64,000 nt of DNA from Papio anubis (GCF_008728515.1 NC_044981.1:93218426-93282425), one strand, 5' to 3'. Positions 1 to 12,042 are shown, numbered from the stretch's first letter. Made by a program: numbers and translations. The notes: generated from the sequence alone by a model not told the origin.

Positions 1-720
1 AATGAAATCACCAAGAGAAGGAATGTGGCTTAGAAGCAGGAAGAAAGGACTGAGCTCTGTGATGCTCAAGATGTTTGGAAGAAGGAGGGCAACCAGTAGA
101 TTGAGAAGGAATCATCACTGAGGCAGGAGGAAAACCAAGAGCAGAGAGTGGGTTAAAAGTTTCTGATGACTAAAATAGATGAGGGTTTAGAATTCACCAC
201 TAGATTTGGCACTGTGGACATTATCCATGACCTACAAGAATGATTTCAGTATAGTGATGTGGGAGAACCTCACTGGAATGGGCTTAAGAGAAAATGGAGA
301 AGAGAAATTAGAGAAGGATTGCAAACAAAGCTTTTGAGAATTTTTGCTACAAATTAGAGAAAGCAATTGGAGTCAAACATAGGACTAAGAAAAATTTATA
401 TGTTTTTTATAATGGAAGAAACAGCAGGATGTTGGCATGACTGAAAGGAAAAAGAAAAATTGATAAAACAGATAAAAAGGGGGGAAATCCTTGAAGCAAT
501 GTGCCCATGCAGACAAGAATTGCTGAGATCTATTGCAGAAGTGGAGGCAATGGTCTTAGAAACTCAAAGAATCCATCTGTTGCAACAGAAAGGGAGGCAA
601 ATACATGAGTACAGATCATGGTGGCTGAGAAGATATAGTAGTGAGAGCTTGAAGAAATTATCTTCTGGGTGCTTCTCTTCTCAGTGAAATAGAAACACAG
701 TCTTTGGTCGAAAGCAGAGA
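1..720. repeat. Ancient mammal-wide interspersed repeat, family not named
   Basis: The order of short phrases here (for example 'ggcaggaggaaaacca' near 123, 'gatttggcactgtgga' near 204, 'agagcag'-like and 'aatgggcttaagagaa' near 278) follows a purine-rich sequence I know as recurring many times in mammalian genomes, often next to L2. I cannot assign its repeat name. Divergence is high, so the edges are uncertain. The open frames in this stretch (up to 75 codons) are chance. Confidence 0.4.
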
Positions 721-3384
721 TGGGCAAGAAGAGATTAGGGGTTTAAGAAAAGAGAAATTACAGAATAGTAAACCTAGGAAAGTGGACTACTGAATATACA
801 AGTAAAGTGTACAAAGACTTCTTACCGCCAGTATGGATTCCTTTAAAGTTCATAGTCTTGAATTTAAACTGAATCAAATATAGTCTATGTGGTTGCAGTG
901 CCTTTTTTTCCCAGCTACATTTAGCATGGCTGCAAGTATAGAATAGGTGGAGAAATAAACTTAACCAGAATTAGAGGTTTGCTTTAAAAATATTCTGAAG
1001 AAGATAAGATCAAGGGAGTAAGTGGTGCATGGAAAATAAAAAGAAATGAAGCATTTACACCAATTAGTTCATTTACAATGAAATCCAAAGAAGGAATGAC
1101 TTTAGAGTCTTTGCAGATCTGTAGTGACTTTCAACATGTAGAATAATTTGCCAGGAAAAGTAGGACAATTTCAACAAGACAAATAAAAAAGGAAGATGAT
1201 AAAAGGGACTGGACAAGGCATGCTGAACCTTTAAAGTGGCTGAATATATATTATTTTAGTCACATTTGTGATCTTCTGAATGACAACCATCTCTCTATTG
1301 TTTCTACTTATTTTTCCTACTGGAGCCTTTCTATAACTCAAATACCACGTTTTCAGAAGGTGAAGTCAGCTGTCACCAAGGATGAATTTTTACTTCAAAT
1401 AGTCAACAATATTTCTCTCTCCCCCGTATAACACTGTTGTAGACACCTATTTAAAATATGAAAACAGGACTCTTCAATAAGAAATGCATGTGGACACAAG
1501 TTCCAAAGTTCAATCTCACCATGTTACTAAAATTTAAAGATAGGAAAACAGTAAAGTGCCATTCATCAGTCATTAAATTGGATATACTTAATGGAATTAT
1601 GACAAAAGCCAATGTTCTTTTCAAGAGTGTTGCCATGTTTAATTGTAGAACTCTGTTAATGATATTCTACTCTTGTCATTTACTTCAGGAAGTGTTACAA
1701 TAAGCATTCAAATACAATTATTCTATAAAATAATAATTTGTTTTGCTTCTAGCCCCATGTCAAACCAGATGCACATCTGACATCAGTGCTGTGTCTGTCA
1801 CGAACCTCAATATCATAATGTTCCAAGCACTGCAGCAATAGTTCAGAATACTTCATTTGCAATGTCAACCCTATGACTGGCTAAAACACTGAAGTTTGTA
1901 AATAAAACTGCATTGTACTATTTGGAAACATGAACCTTGTTTCTACTTATGAGGTGGGAAGAGAAGCCTTGGCAGGGAGCCACATTCTTTTCCTGGCATT
2001 ACTTAGATGACCTTTAATGCGTTTGATCAGGGTATGAGTCACAGTTTCTGAGAACTGGAGTTCTTGCCAAGTGGTCACCTTGTTGGAAGGAAACTGAAGA
2101 TGTAATTTCTTAGTCACACCTCTATGATCTCAGTGTCCACTGTCAAGTTGATAGAAAAATAAAAGAAAATAAAGTAATCCAAAATTTAATATTTGAGGGG
2201 ATAAATATTGCCTGTTTAAGCAAAGAAAATGCTCTATTATGAAATATATAGTTCATTTTTTGTAGTACCTTATCCATAAAGAATTAAAAAAAGAAATCAA
2301 GCTATTGGTCTCTTTTTCAGCTTTCTGAATGCCTTTCTCTTTGGTTATGATATTAGGTGTTTGCATTTGATTATGTAAGTGTTAGACTATAGGACCTTAT
2401 CTGTCAGTATTGCTAGCACAATAAAAGAAGAGGAAGGAAGGAAATGGAGGAATTGATGAATATTTAATAGTGCTTTTAATCAGTCCCACCAAATAAACAT
2501 TTCTTGTGTTGCTTTGCAAATGAGATTTCCGTATCATAGGAGCTTGCAGATGGTAATTTTTCTTTTCCCCAGTGAAAATCTTAGGAGGCTGGTTGGACTG
2601 GTAAATGATTTTTATAATAATTAGTGAATTTTAATGACTGACAACTCTAAAGTAAACAAAAATAATACTGAAATGTGTTTTCGTGATAAAGTTGCCCTCA
2701 AAATACACCTCTCATTTTTCCCTAAGGTATTCACTTATTATAGGAATAATATTTTATGTTTTGATGCTTAATTTATAATATTACTTATATATCCCTTGAC
2801 CACTTTAACTGGCACATTTAGTAGTTGTGGAAACCAGTAACAGCAAACAGAAATACCAGCTATAGTACACAAATCATAAAGATCCCTTCAGATCATAATT
2901 ACATTGAAACTGTTAATGCGTTTACTGTGACCAAAGATGATAAGACTTTCTGAAAGAAAGCCCACTCTAGTGGTACATCTTTCAGTAACTACAAACCAAA
3001 ATGAACTAAGAATTGCAGAGCTAGGAAGACAATAGGGAGAAAAAAAAGGAATAGTATATAAAGCATTGTTGGAAAGTAAGACATTATGGTATATAAGCCA
3101 ATAGCACATGTCTAGAACTGACTAGATATTTCTTGGTCTGATCAACTGCCTTCAGGTTCACTAGGAATGTTATATTGGGTCTCCAGATTTAAAGGAAATT
3201 CTTCTAGATATCTATTTGTTCTCAAGGTCACCTACTTTAATCATTCATAGTTCTTAGCTCTTCCATAAGTTACTAATCAATTTGAAAGAGATTTCTTCAA
3301 AATAGAGTAGATCAAATTTCTTAGGGTCTCTAGAAAGGCACAGAAATGAAGCACACACTGATGTTTATGCTGTTTGGCTGTATG
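721..3384. other. Unassigned AT-rich non-coding DNA
   Basis: I see no repeat family, RNA gene or coding pattern here. The open frames are short, occur on both strands and lack any family resemblance. Highly decayed repeats may be present below the level visible by eye. Confidence 0.6.

Positions 3385-3410
<26 letters not shown>
3385..3410. repeat. (GT)n microsatellite
   Basis: An uninterrupted run of about 13 GT units directly precedes an Alu tail. Tracts of this length are usually polymorphic in primates. Confidence 0.95.
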
Positions 3411-3416
<6 letters not shown>

Positions 3417-3429
3417 CACTCTTCTTTTG

Positions 3430-3721
3430 TTCATTTATTTATTGAGACAGAGTCTCTGTCTCTTAGGTTGGAGTGCAGTGGCATGATCTCGGCTTACTGC
3501 AACCTCCATCGCCCAGGTTCAAGAGATTCTCCTGCCTCAAGTTCCTGAGTAGCTGGGATTACAGGCATGTGCCAACACACCCAGCTAATTTTTGTATTTT
3601 TAGAAGAGATGAGGTTTTGCCATGTTGGCCAGACTGGTCTCGAACTCCTGACCTTAGGTGATCCACCCACCTGGGCCTCCCAAAGTGCTGGGATTACAGG
3701 TGTGAGCCACCATGCCCAGCC
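3430..3721 (-). mobile_element. Alu element (AluS-like), antisense
   Basis: This is a full-length dimeric Alu read on the minus strand. On the plus strand a T-rich tail is followed by the landmark phrases 'gagacagagtct', 'ggctcactgcaacctcc' (changed at one base), 'tcctgagtagctgggatt', 'ggtctcgaactcctgacc' and 'gtgctgggattacagg'. It ends at the canonical 5' boundary near 3721. The diagnostic positions suggest AluS. A diverged pair of short repeats (tattttcac and tattctcat) around it may be the target-site duplication. Frames of 60-80 codons across it are ordinary Alu reading frames. Confidence 0.95.
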
Positions 3722-4954
3722 TATTCTCATTTTTATTTTTATGGTTAGTTTATGTTATAGGGAGAAAATGAACTCTTCATATAGAGAAGCAGGGGAAGAA
3801 AAATAACCTCAAAGTTTGTGATGCCATGAACTTCCTTCACAGACTTACTTATGACTTTAGCTATCTTTATTATAAAAAGTACCAGTGGTGGTTGGTGGGT
3901 AGAAAGGAGGTGGTACTTATAGCATTTATAAATTAATACACTAAATCTCATTTCCTACAAATCTGTTTGTCTCACAATACTTTCAAGTGTATTTTAAATC
4001 ACAGTAGCTATGACTTTTCCTGAAGCATAGTGTTTGAATCTAATATCTGCTACCAAGGAATGTAGGCAACATTTTGGGCTTGATATTGGAGTTTGACCTG
4101 AGTAATGCTAAACCATATCTTCCTGGGCATTGTTACACATTAGAAATATTTCTCTGAGGCACTTTGTAAGCCAGGTTGGTAAGTAGGGTCAGGAATAACA
4201 CTATTGGAGAATAATTCTAAATCTTTTCCAATACTCATGTTCCCCTTAAATCTCTTGCAGTCTTCTCAATCTTCAAGAATCATTTTCCAGAAGTTTTCTG
4301 ATGACTTTTTATTGGAATACTTAAAAAAAAATACCCATAGGTTTTCTTCAGAGAATCACCACATTTACAGTTCTACTCTGAAAGTGTTTATCTATAGAAT
4401 TACCCATGAGTTCATCTCTTAGGTTAGTTCCACCTTTCACCTCAATCAAGGAAAATCCATCTGTTAGGGCATAATCCAAAATCCATACTCCCCGAGAGGT
4501 GCTGCCCAGCCACCTTATCCTGTCCAGTGGGATCTGAAATTTCATCTTTCAACAGCTAAGAATTTGAAAGATAGACACGTTTTTTCTGCCTCCTATAACT
4601 AATTTTTTAAAGCCAGTTTACCAGAGATTGAAAAGAAGCAAGATTTCTTCCATTCAAAAAAGCACTTTAAAGGAATGCACTCTATAAAATCAGATTTACT
4701 TAAATGTTTTTGGCAAATTCAAACAAATAGGCAGACAGAGATTCTGGTTCCAAGAGGACAACATTTAACTAAGATTATTGTAAAAGATATACTTATTCCT
4801 AAACAAAATTTTTAACAAAATTATGAATTAATAGATATAGGAAGATAGCTATTGAAAAGTCTAGGCATTACTTTTGATTTTTTTTCAAAATAGTTGTAAA
4901 TTAACTGAATTTTGTGGATAAAATTGGTGCTGAACAGCTAAATATTTTTAATAG
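3722..4954. other. Unassigned non-coding DNA
   Basis: No repeat, RNA gene or coding pattern was recognised. The region is AT-rich with short open frames on both strands. Confidence 0.55.
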
Positions 4955-5968
4955 ACTTTCTTTTTCAGAGCAGTTTTAGGTTCATTAAAAAATTGCAAAG
5001 AAGATGCAGAGCTTTCCCAGAAACCCTGTACTTCCACATACGTGTACTCTCCCCAGCTATCAACATCCCACACTAGAATGGTACATTTGCTACAGTCAAG
5101 GAACTGACATCAACACATCATTATTCCCCAAAATCCATAGTTTACTCTTAGTGTTGTATATTCTATCATTTGGGGGGAATGTGTAATGACAAGAATTTAC
5201 CATTATAGTATTGTACAGAGTAGTTTTACTGCCCTCAAAATCCTCTTTCTTCCACCTATTCATCACTGCAGCCCAAACCAATGGAAACCATTGATCTTTT
5301 CACTGTCTCAGTAGTTTTGCCTTTTCAGATTGGCTTTTCAGATTGGCTTGTTTCACTTAGTATTTGGTATGTAAGGTTTTTCCATGTTTTTTTTTTTTTT
5401 TTCATGGCATTGTAAGCTAATTTCTTCTTAGTATTGACTAATATGTTATTGTCTGTGTGTACCAGTCTATCCATTCACCCATGGAAGGACATGTTGGTTG
5501 CTTCCAAGGTCTGGCAATTATGACTAAAGCTGGTATAAACATCTGTGTGCAGATTTTTGTGTGGATAAAAGTTTTCAATTCATTTGGGTAAATACCAAGA
5601 TGCATGATTACTGGATCATATGGTAATAATATGTTTAGTTCTATAAGAAACTGCCAAATTGTCTTCCGAAGTGGCTTTACAATTTTTCATTTCTGTCAAC
5701 AAAGCATGAGAATTCCCATTGCTTCACATCCTTACCAGCATTTTGTACTGTTACTGATTTGCATTTTAGCCATTTTAATAGGTCGGTAGATAATGGTTAT
5801 CATTAATGTTTTAATTTGCAATTCCCTAATGATTATGATGTAAAGCATCTGACCTTATTTCACATCTGGATATCTTAGGCGAGCTATCTGTTCAGAGCTT
5901 TTTAATTGGTTTGTTTGTTTCCTTATTGTTGAGTTTTAAGAGTTCTCTGTGTATTTTATATAACAGTT

Positions 5969-6072
5969 ATTTTCATTTTAAATCCCAATTGATCAATGTT
6001 TTCATTTTAAATCCCAATTGATCATTTGCTTTCATTGATCAATTATTTTCATTTGAAATCCCAACGGATCAT
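5969..6072. repeat. Short local triplication inside the old L1
   Basis: Three copies of a roughly 25-30-base unit built around 'ttttcattttaaatccca' followed by 'attgatca' lie at about 5,969-5,994, 5,998-6,024 and 6,046-6,072. The third copy is the most changed. The L1 consensus as I know it does not have this repetition, so it arose after insertion. Confidence 0.8.
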
Positions 6073-6365
6073 TTCTGGTATATAGGCAAGCAACAGTCTT
6101 TTGTATAGTAGCCTTTTATCCAGCAATCTTGCTGTAATTGCTTATTATTAATAGTTCCAGTAGGGACTTTTTGCCAATTCTTTTGGATTTTCTACATAAA
6201 CAGTCATTTCATCTGTGAACAAAGGCAGTTTTATTTATTCTTTACCAATATGTATATATTTATTTTCTTGTCTTGTCTTATTGAATTAGCTAGGATTTCC
6301 AGTATGACGGTGAGAAGCAGTGGTGAAAGGGGACATTCTCTTCTTGTTCTTTTTTATTTGTTTGA

Positions 6366-6580
6366 TGTTTTTTGAAACAGGGTCTCACTCTGTCACCCAG
6401 GCTGGAGTGCAGTGATACAACAATGGCTCACTGCAATCTCCACCTCCTGGGATCAAGAAATCCTCCTACATCAGTCTCCTGAGTAGCTGGAACCACAGTC
6501 ATCTACTAACATGCACAGCTGATTTTATATATATTTTTTATATATATAGTATGTATACATATGTGTGTGTATATATATAT

Positions 6581-6611
<31 letters not shown>

Positions 6612-6686
6612 CTCTCTCTCAAGAAATCCTCTTGTCTCAGCTTCCCAAAGTTCTGGGATTACAGGCATGAACCACCATACCCTGCC
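6366..6686 (-). mobile_element. AluJ-like element, antisense, split by a TA/TG expansion
   Basis: Plus-strand landmarks are 'acagggtctcactctgtc', 'caggctggagtgcagtg', 'gtctcctgagtagctgg' and 'gttctgggattacaggc'. The old form 'gggtctcactctgtcacc' points to AluJ. The middle of the element, where the central A-rich linker lies, has been replaced or expanded into an alternating TA/TG tract at about 6,525-6,620. It is inserted in the old L1. Confidence 0.9.
6525..6620. repeat. TA/TG microsatellite inside the AluJ
   Basis: Alternating 'tatata' and 'tgtgtg' blocks, followed by a short 'tctctctc' run, occupy the region normally holding the Alu middle linker and start of the right arm. The tract probably grew from the central A-rich linker. 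Confidence 0.85.
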
Positions 6687-8117
6687 TTTGCCTCGCTCTT
6701 GATCTCAGAAGTGTAGCTTCAAGTTTTTCACCATTAAATATGATGTTAGCAATATAGGTTTATAATTTTTTAAATTAACTAGAGTAAGTTCCCTCTCTTC
6801 CCAATTTGCTGTGAGTTTTTATCATCAATGGGTGTGGGTTTTATCAAATGCGTTTTCTATATCTATTGGAAGGATCATGTGATCTTTCATCTTTAGCTTG
6901 TTGTTGTGATGGAGTAAATTGATTTTTGAATGTTGAACTAGCCTTGCATAGCTGGGATAAATTTCACTTGTTCTAGGTGTAAAATTCTTCTTATATGCTT
7001 TTGAATTTGATCTGCTAATATTTTTTAGGATTTTTGCATCTATATTCATGAGAGATATTGGTTTATAGTTTTATTTTCTTGTAATGTCTTTGTCTGGTTT
7101 TGGTATTAATTTATATAATGCTGGCCTCAAGGAGTGAATTAGAAAGTATTTCCTCTGTGTCTTTCTTATGGAGTAGACTGTAGAGAACGGTATAACTGAT
7201 TCTTTAGTAAAATTCACTAGGGATCCCATCTGGGCCTGATGCTTTTTGGAATGTTATTAATTATTTGTTAAATTTTTAAAATAGATTGAAGCCTATTCAG
7301 ACCTGTCTATTTTTTCTTGTATGAGTTTTGGCCATTTGTGTCTTTCAAAAATTGCTCCATTTTTTCTAGATTATCAACTTTGTGGGTATAGATTTGTTCA
7401 TGATATTCTTGTATCATACATTTAATATCCATGAAATACGTAGTAATGACCCCTCTGTATTTCTGCTATTATTAATTTCTGTCCTTTCTCTATTTTTCTT
7501 ACTTAGCCTGTATAGAGGCTTATTTATTTATTTATTTATTTTGATCTTTTCAAATAATCAACATTTGATTTTGTTGATTTTCACTATTAATTTCTTATTG
7601 TCAATTTCACTGACTGCTGCTCAAATTTTTATTATTTTCTTGTATTTGTTTTGAAATTAATTTGCTTTTCTTTTTCTGGTTTCCTATATTAAAAGTTTAG
7701 ATTATTAATTTTAAGTCTTTCTTCTTTTCTAGCGTATGCATTTAGTGCTATAAATATCCCTCTAATCACTGCTTTGCTCCATCCCACAAAGTTTGATAAC
7801 TTATGTTTTCATTTAGTTTAAGATATTTTAAAATTTCTTTTGAGATTTCTTCTTTGACTCATATGTCAACGTTGACAACAAGTATGTCATTTAATCTCCA
7901 AATAATTTGGAATTATCTTGCTATCTTTCTGTTATTGATTTCCAGTTTAATCCATTGTGGTCTAAAAGCAGATATTTTATGATTTATATTCTTTTAAATT
8001 TGTTAAGGTGTGTTTTATGACCCAGAATATGGTCTATCTTGGTGCATGTTTCCTGTGAGCTTGAGAAGAACGTGTAATTTGCTATTGTTGGGTAAAGCGG
8101 TCTATAGATGTCAATTG

Positions 8118-8209
8118 TTAGGTTGGTGGAGAGTAAATGCGTTTGTTTTTTTTTGGGGGGGGGGCATTATTTTTAATGACAAAACCGCATTACTTTTGCA
8201 CCTACCTAA
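8118..8209. mobile_element. MADE1 mini-mariner (MITE)
   Basis: The ends match MADE1: 'ttaggttggtg' at 8,118 and 'ttttgcacctacctaa' ending near 8,209 form the terminal inverted repeats. The right arm (8,175-8,209) is close to the family consensus. The left arm is altered, and the centre holds a run of T followed by ten G. MADE1 is a non-autonomous palindromic element of about 80 bp mobilised by Hsmar1-type mariner transposase, and it inserts at TA. It lies inside the antisense old L1. Confidence 0.88.
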
Positions 8210-9201
8210 ATATATCTAGTTTCTTGATGGGGCTGTTGAATTCAACTATGTTCTTACTGATTCTCTGCCTGCTAAATCTGTCCATTTCTGGTAGTGTTAA
8301 AACTCCAACTATGACAGTAGATGCATCTATTTCTCCTTGCTTGTCTATTAGTTTTTGCCTCATATTTTGACACTCTGTTGTTAGGCTCATACACATTAAG
8401 GATTAGTATATCTTTTTGAGGAATTAACCCGTTTATAATTATGTGTTGTCCCCGTTTATCACCGATAACTTTCCTAACATATGATGTCTGCTCTGTCTTA
8501 AACACATAAATTTCAGACAGAAGAGACATCATAACAAACTACTCCTGCTTTCTTTTTATTAATGTTAGCATGGTATATTTTTCTCCATCTATTAACTGTT
8601 AACCTCTATGTGTCTTTATAAAGTGTTTTTTTGTTGTCGTTTTGTTTTGTTTGTGTAGAAAACATACAGTTGGGTCTTTTTTTATATATACAATCTGACA
8701 ATCTCTGTTGACTAGTGTGTTCACACCATTGATTGATTTTTTAAGTGATTATTGATGCAATTTAATTAATATCTATAATGTTTGTTACTGTTTTCTATTC
8801 ATTTCCTTAGTTCTTTGCTCCAATTTTTTATCCACTCTTTTTCTGCCTTTTGTGGATTTATTTAAATGTTTTATATGATTCAATATTCTCTCCTTTTTTA
8901 GCATATTATTTGTACCTGTTCTTAAACTTTTAGTGAATTTCCTAGAGTTTGAAATATAAATTTACCCTAAGGAAAGCTTATGTTCAAATAGCACTAGACC
9001 ACTACAAGGATCATGCAAATACCTTCCAATAACAAAATGATACCACTTCTTCCTATCTTATATATCATTGCTGTCTCGTTTCATTTATACATAAGTATAT
9101 ATGGGTGTGTGTGTGTACACATACTCATAAGCATATGTAATCAAATACATTGTTACTATTTTGAACAAGCTCTTATCTATTAGATCAACTAAGAATAAGA
9201 A

Positions 9202-9512
9202 GGCCAGGTATGGTGGCTCATGGCTGTAATTCCAGTATTTTGGGAGACCAAGGCAGGAAGATCTCTTGAACCCAGGAGTTTGAGACCACTTCTGGCAACA
9301 TAGAGAGACCCCATCTCTACCAAAATTTTAAAAATTAGTCAGGCATGGTGGTGCATGTCTGTGGTCCCAACTACTTGGGAGGCTGAGATGGGAGGATTAC
9401 TTGGACTGAGGAGGTCCAGGCTGCAATGAGCTATGATTACACCACTGCATTCCAGCCTGAACAACAGAGCAAGGCCGTGTCTAAAAAAAAAAAAAAAGAA
9501 AAAGAAAAAGAA
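9202..9512 (+). mobile_element. AluJ-like element, sense
   Basis: This is a complete dimeric Alu on the plus strand, from 'ggccaggtatggtggctc' to an A-rich tail near 9,481-9,512. The many substitutions at conserved positions fit AluJ. It sits in the old L1. The flanking 'aagaataagaa' and the tail 'aagaaaaagaa' make the target duplication hard to define. Confidence 0.94.
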
Positions 9513-10627
9513 GTAAAAAATACAAAAATTTTTATTTTACCTTCATTTGTTCCTTCTCTGATGCTCTACGTTTCTTTATGTTGATTTGAGTTTCTGAGCT
9601 ATGCTATTTTCCTTCTCTCTGAAGAATTTCTTTTAACACTTCTTACAAGGTATGTCTACTGCCAACACATTCCCTCAATTTTTGCTTGTCTCAGAATCTT
9701 TATTTCTTCCTGACCTTTGAAGGATCATTTTGCAGGTTACAGATTTCTAGATTGGTGGCTTTCTTCTCCCAATGCTTTCAATATCCCATTCCATTCTTGC
9801 TTGCACATTTCTGATACGTTGGATGTTATTCTTCTCTTTTCTATAGGCAAAGTAGATTTTTCCTGCATCTTTCAAGTTTTTTTCTTCATCATTTATTATC
9901 TGAAGTTTGTGTATGATATGCCTGGCATTTATCCTGCTTGGTGTTAGCTTTCCGGATCTGAGGTTTGCTGTCTGCCATTAATTGGGGGGCAACTCCCAGT
10001 CATCATTTCCTCAGATGTTGTTCATGTTCCTTTCTCTTTCTTCTTCTTTTGGTGTTCCTGTTATACATATTTAAACCTTCTGTAGCTGCCCCATGGTTCT
10101 GAAATATTATTTTCTGGATTTTCTTCTCACTCTTTTTGTTCTTACTTTTTAGTTTTGGACATTTTTTTTTGAAATATTCTCAAGTGCAGAGATTCTTTTC
10201 TCAGCCATAGCCATTCTACTAATAAGCCCATCAAAGGCATTCATCATTTCTATTACAGTGCTTTTAATCTCCAGCATTTCTTTTCCCCCATTCTTTCATA
10301 GAAGTTCCATTTTTTCTGATTACATTGCACATATTTTCTTGCATGCTGTCTTCTTTATCCAGGAGCCCTTAACATATTGATGATAGTACCTTTAAATTTC
10401 CAGTTTGATATTCCAACATCTCTGCCATATCTGACTGAGGTTCCAGTACTTGCTCTTTTTCTTCAAGTTCTGTTTATTGTTTTTTGACATGCCTTGTAAT
10501 TTTTTCTCAATAGCTAGACATGATGTATTGGGTAAAAGAAACTTCAGTACATAGGCGTTTAATAGTGTGGTAAGGTGTGGGAGAGGGGAAGTGTTCTATA
10601 GTTCTTTGGTTAGAACTCAGTTTTTGT

Positions 10628-10750
10628 ATTAATTTTTTTTATTATTATACTTGAAGTTCTAGGGTACATGTGCACAATGCACAGGTTTGTTGCATAGATA
10701 TACATGTGCTATGTTGGTTTGCTGCACCCATCAACTCATCATTTACATAC
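10628..10750 (-). mobile_element. Short 5'-truncated L1P 3' end, antisense
   Basis: About 120 bp match the primate L1 3' UTR in reverse: a T-rich tail, then 'ctagggtacatgtgcac', 'caggtttgttgcata', 'gtttgctgcacccatcaa' and 'ctcatcatttacat'. The same landmarks occur in the large L1PA element at 37.85-37.95 kb. It is an ordinary severely truncated insertion in the old L1. Confidence 0.88.
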
Positions 10751-11009
10751 CTAAAGAGATCAATTTTTTAGTGTGTCTGGACTACGAACTGCACAAGTGC
10801 TTCTCGGCCTTAAATGGGATATGATGACTACAGTGGGCTAGAGTTGGGTATTTCTCTTCCCTGGATTGATTGAGCTCTGAGAGAAACTCAATAGTTTAGG
10901 CTCTGGTAAAATAGTTTCTTCTAAAGTCAGGATTTATTAAGAAAATAATGCTGTGGTATATTTTGAAAGGGTTACTTTTCTCCTACCCCTGCTAGAAGCA
11001 ACAGGGGAT

Positions 11010-11274
11010 TTTTTTTTTTTTTTGAGGCGGTCTGGCCTCTGTCGCCCAGGCTGGAGTGCAGTGGCGGATCTCCAGCTCTGCAAGCTCCGCCTCCGGGTTC
11101 CATGTTCTCCTGCCTCAGCCTCCCGAGTAGCTGGGACTACAGCCCACAGCGGCTAATTTTTGTATTTTAGTAGAGACGAGGTTTCACCGTGGTCTCGATC
11201 TCCTGACCTTGTGATCCGCCCGCCTCGGCCTCCCAAAGTGCTGGGATTACAGGCGTGAGCCACCGCGCCCGGCT
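11010..11274 (-). mobile_element. AluY-like element, antisense, with clustered small deletions
   Basis: Plus-strand order is a T tail (11,009-11,023), 'ctgtcgcccaggctgg', 'gcctcagcctcccgagta', 'ctgatcttgtgatccg'-like sequence and a consensus-perfect 5' end up to 11,274. A clear target duplication, 'acaggggatttt', lies at 11,001-11,012 and again from 11,275. CpG sites are well kept, which indicates a young AluY-type copy. Several short deletions at about 11,027-11,200 shorten it to about 265 bp. Confidence 0.93.
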
Positions 11275-11708
11275 ACAGGGGATTTTTGTCCAATATTGAC
11301 CATGGAAACCTGGTCCAAATCCTGGAGGTAAAACTCCCAAAACTGTAGGGACTCCTCTGTGACTAGATCCTCCAGAGTTGTTAGCTCTCAAGCTTGTCCA
11401 TACTAAGCCTCAAGTCATTCATCAATTCTAGTTCAGGTTTTTCTCTCCTGGCACTGGCTCCTGGGGAGTGTTCTGCTTGTGGTCTTCTGCTTTGCTATGT
11501 TATGATTCTCTGCATTCACCTATCTGTCTCTCCAATTTTGGGGGCAGTGATTTGCCCTGTACCCTCACTTCTCTGATAGATACAAGAGTTATTGGTTTTT
11601 CAGTTTGTTAAGTTCAGTTGTCAGTTTGTTGGACTTCTTACTTGTTGTTAGGGCAAAGTAACAACTTCCAAGCTCCTAACTTGCCAAACCAGAAACCAAA
11701 ATCCCCAG

Positions 11709-11995
11709 GTAATTTATAATCTAGTTTTGTTGCCTATAAAAATGGAATTAAAATTGAAGAGTGTTTTTGAATTGTTAAATATAAACAATAATGTTGCTCT
11801 TGCATCCTGCAACTCCCTTAATAGTCCTTCTTAAAGCCTGTCGCCCTGTTTCATATGCTGGTTTCTTTCTGGAATTTTTTTGACTCTCTCCCTCAAAAGC
11901 TTATTTGAGATCAATGAGGCAGTTAAGTTGATGATGACTAGCAGGAAGCCTGAATAGGTATACTGATAAAATTCTCACTCTTTTCTTTGGAGCAA

Positions 11996-11996
<1 letters not shown>
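11709..11996. other. Unassigned DNA upstream of the old L1
   Basis: No repeat or coding pattern was recognised between the 5' end of the antisense L1 and the GT tract. Confidence 0.5.

Positions 11997-11997
<1 letters not shown>

Positions 11998-12036
<39 letters not shown>
11998..12036. repeat. (GT)n microsatellite
   Basis: A pure run of about 19 GT units. This is long enough to expect length polymorphism. Confidence 0.96.

Positions 12037-12042
<6 letters not shown>

Larger units (their letters stand above)
4955..11708 (-). mobile_element. Near full-length old L1 (L1M type), antisense, with later insertions
   Basis: Read on the minus strand this is one LINE-1, with its 5' end near 11,708 and its 3' end near 4,955. 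The 3' UTR lies at about 4,955-5,400, with the old L1 landmark 'gagcagttttaggttca'. ORF2 remnants run from about 5,400 to 8,700; plus-strand phrases such as 'ccatctgggcctgatg' (7,230) and 'tgtcaaat'-like codons mark the reverse-transcriptase region. The inter-ORF region, ORF1 and an L1M-type 5' UTR follow up to the 'ccaaaccagaaacc' end. Both ORFs are destroyed by stops and indels. Later insertions are an AluJ (6.37-6.69 kb), a MADE1 (8.12 kb), a second AluJ (9.20 kb), an L1P fragment (10.63 kb) and an AluY-like copy (11.01 kb). The subfamily is probably L1MB or a neighbour. Confidence 0.88.

Noticed and set aside
3473..3806. Alu-spanning open frames with apparent protein-like sequence
   Set aside because: They are the well-known accidental Alu reading frames, as are those at 10,953-11,391, 22,364-23,190, 27,762-28,174 and 48,551-48,963.
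5969..6072. Possible CRISPR-like or satellite array
   Set aside because: Only three unequal copies inside an L1, in a primate genome. It is a local duplication.
4955..11708. Considering the antisense L1M remnants as several separate L1 fragments
   Set aside because: The 3' UTR, ORF2, inter-ORF, ORF1 and 5' UTR follow in consensus order with only clear later insertions between them, so one element is simpler.
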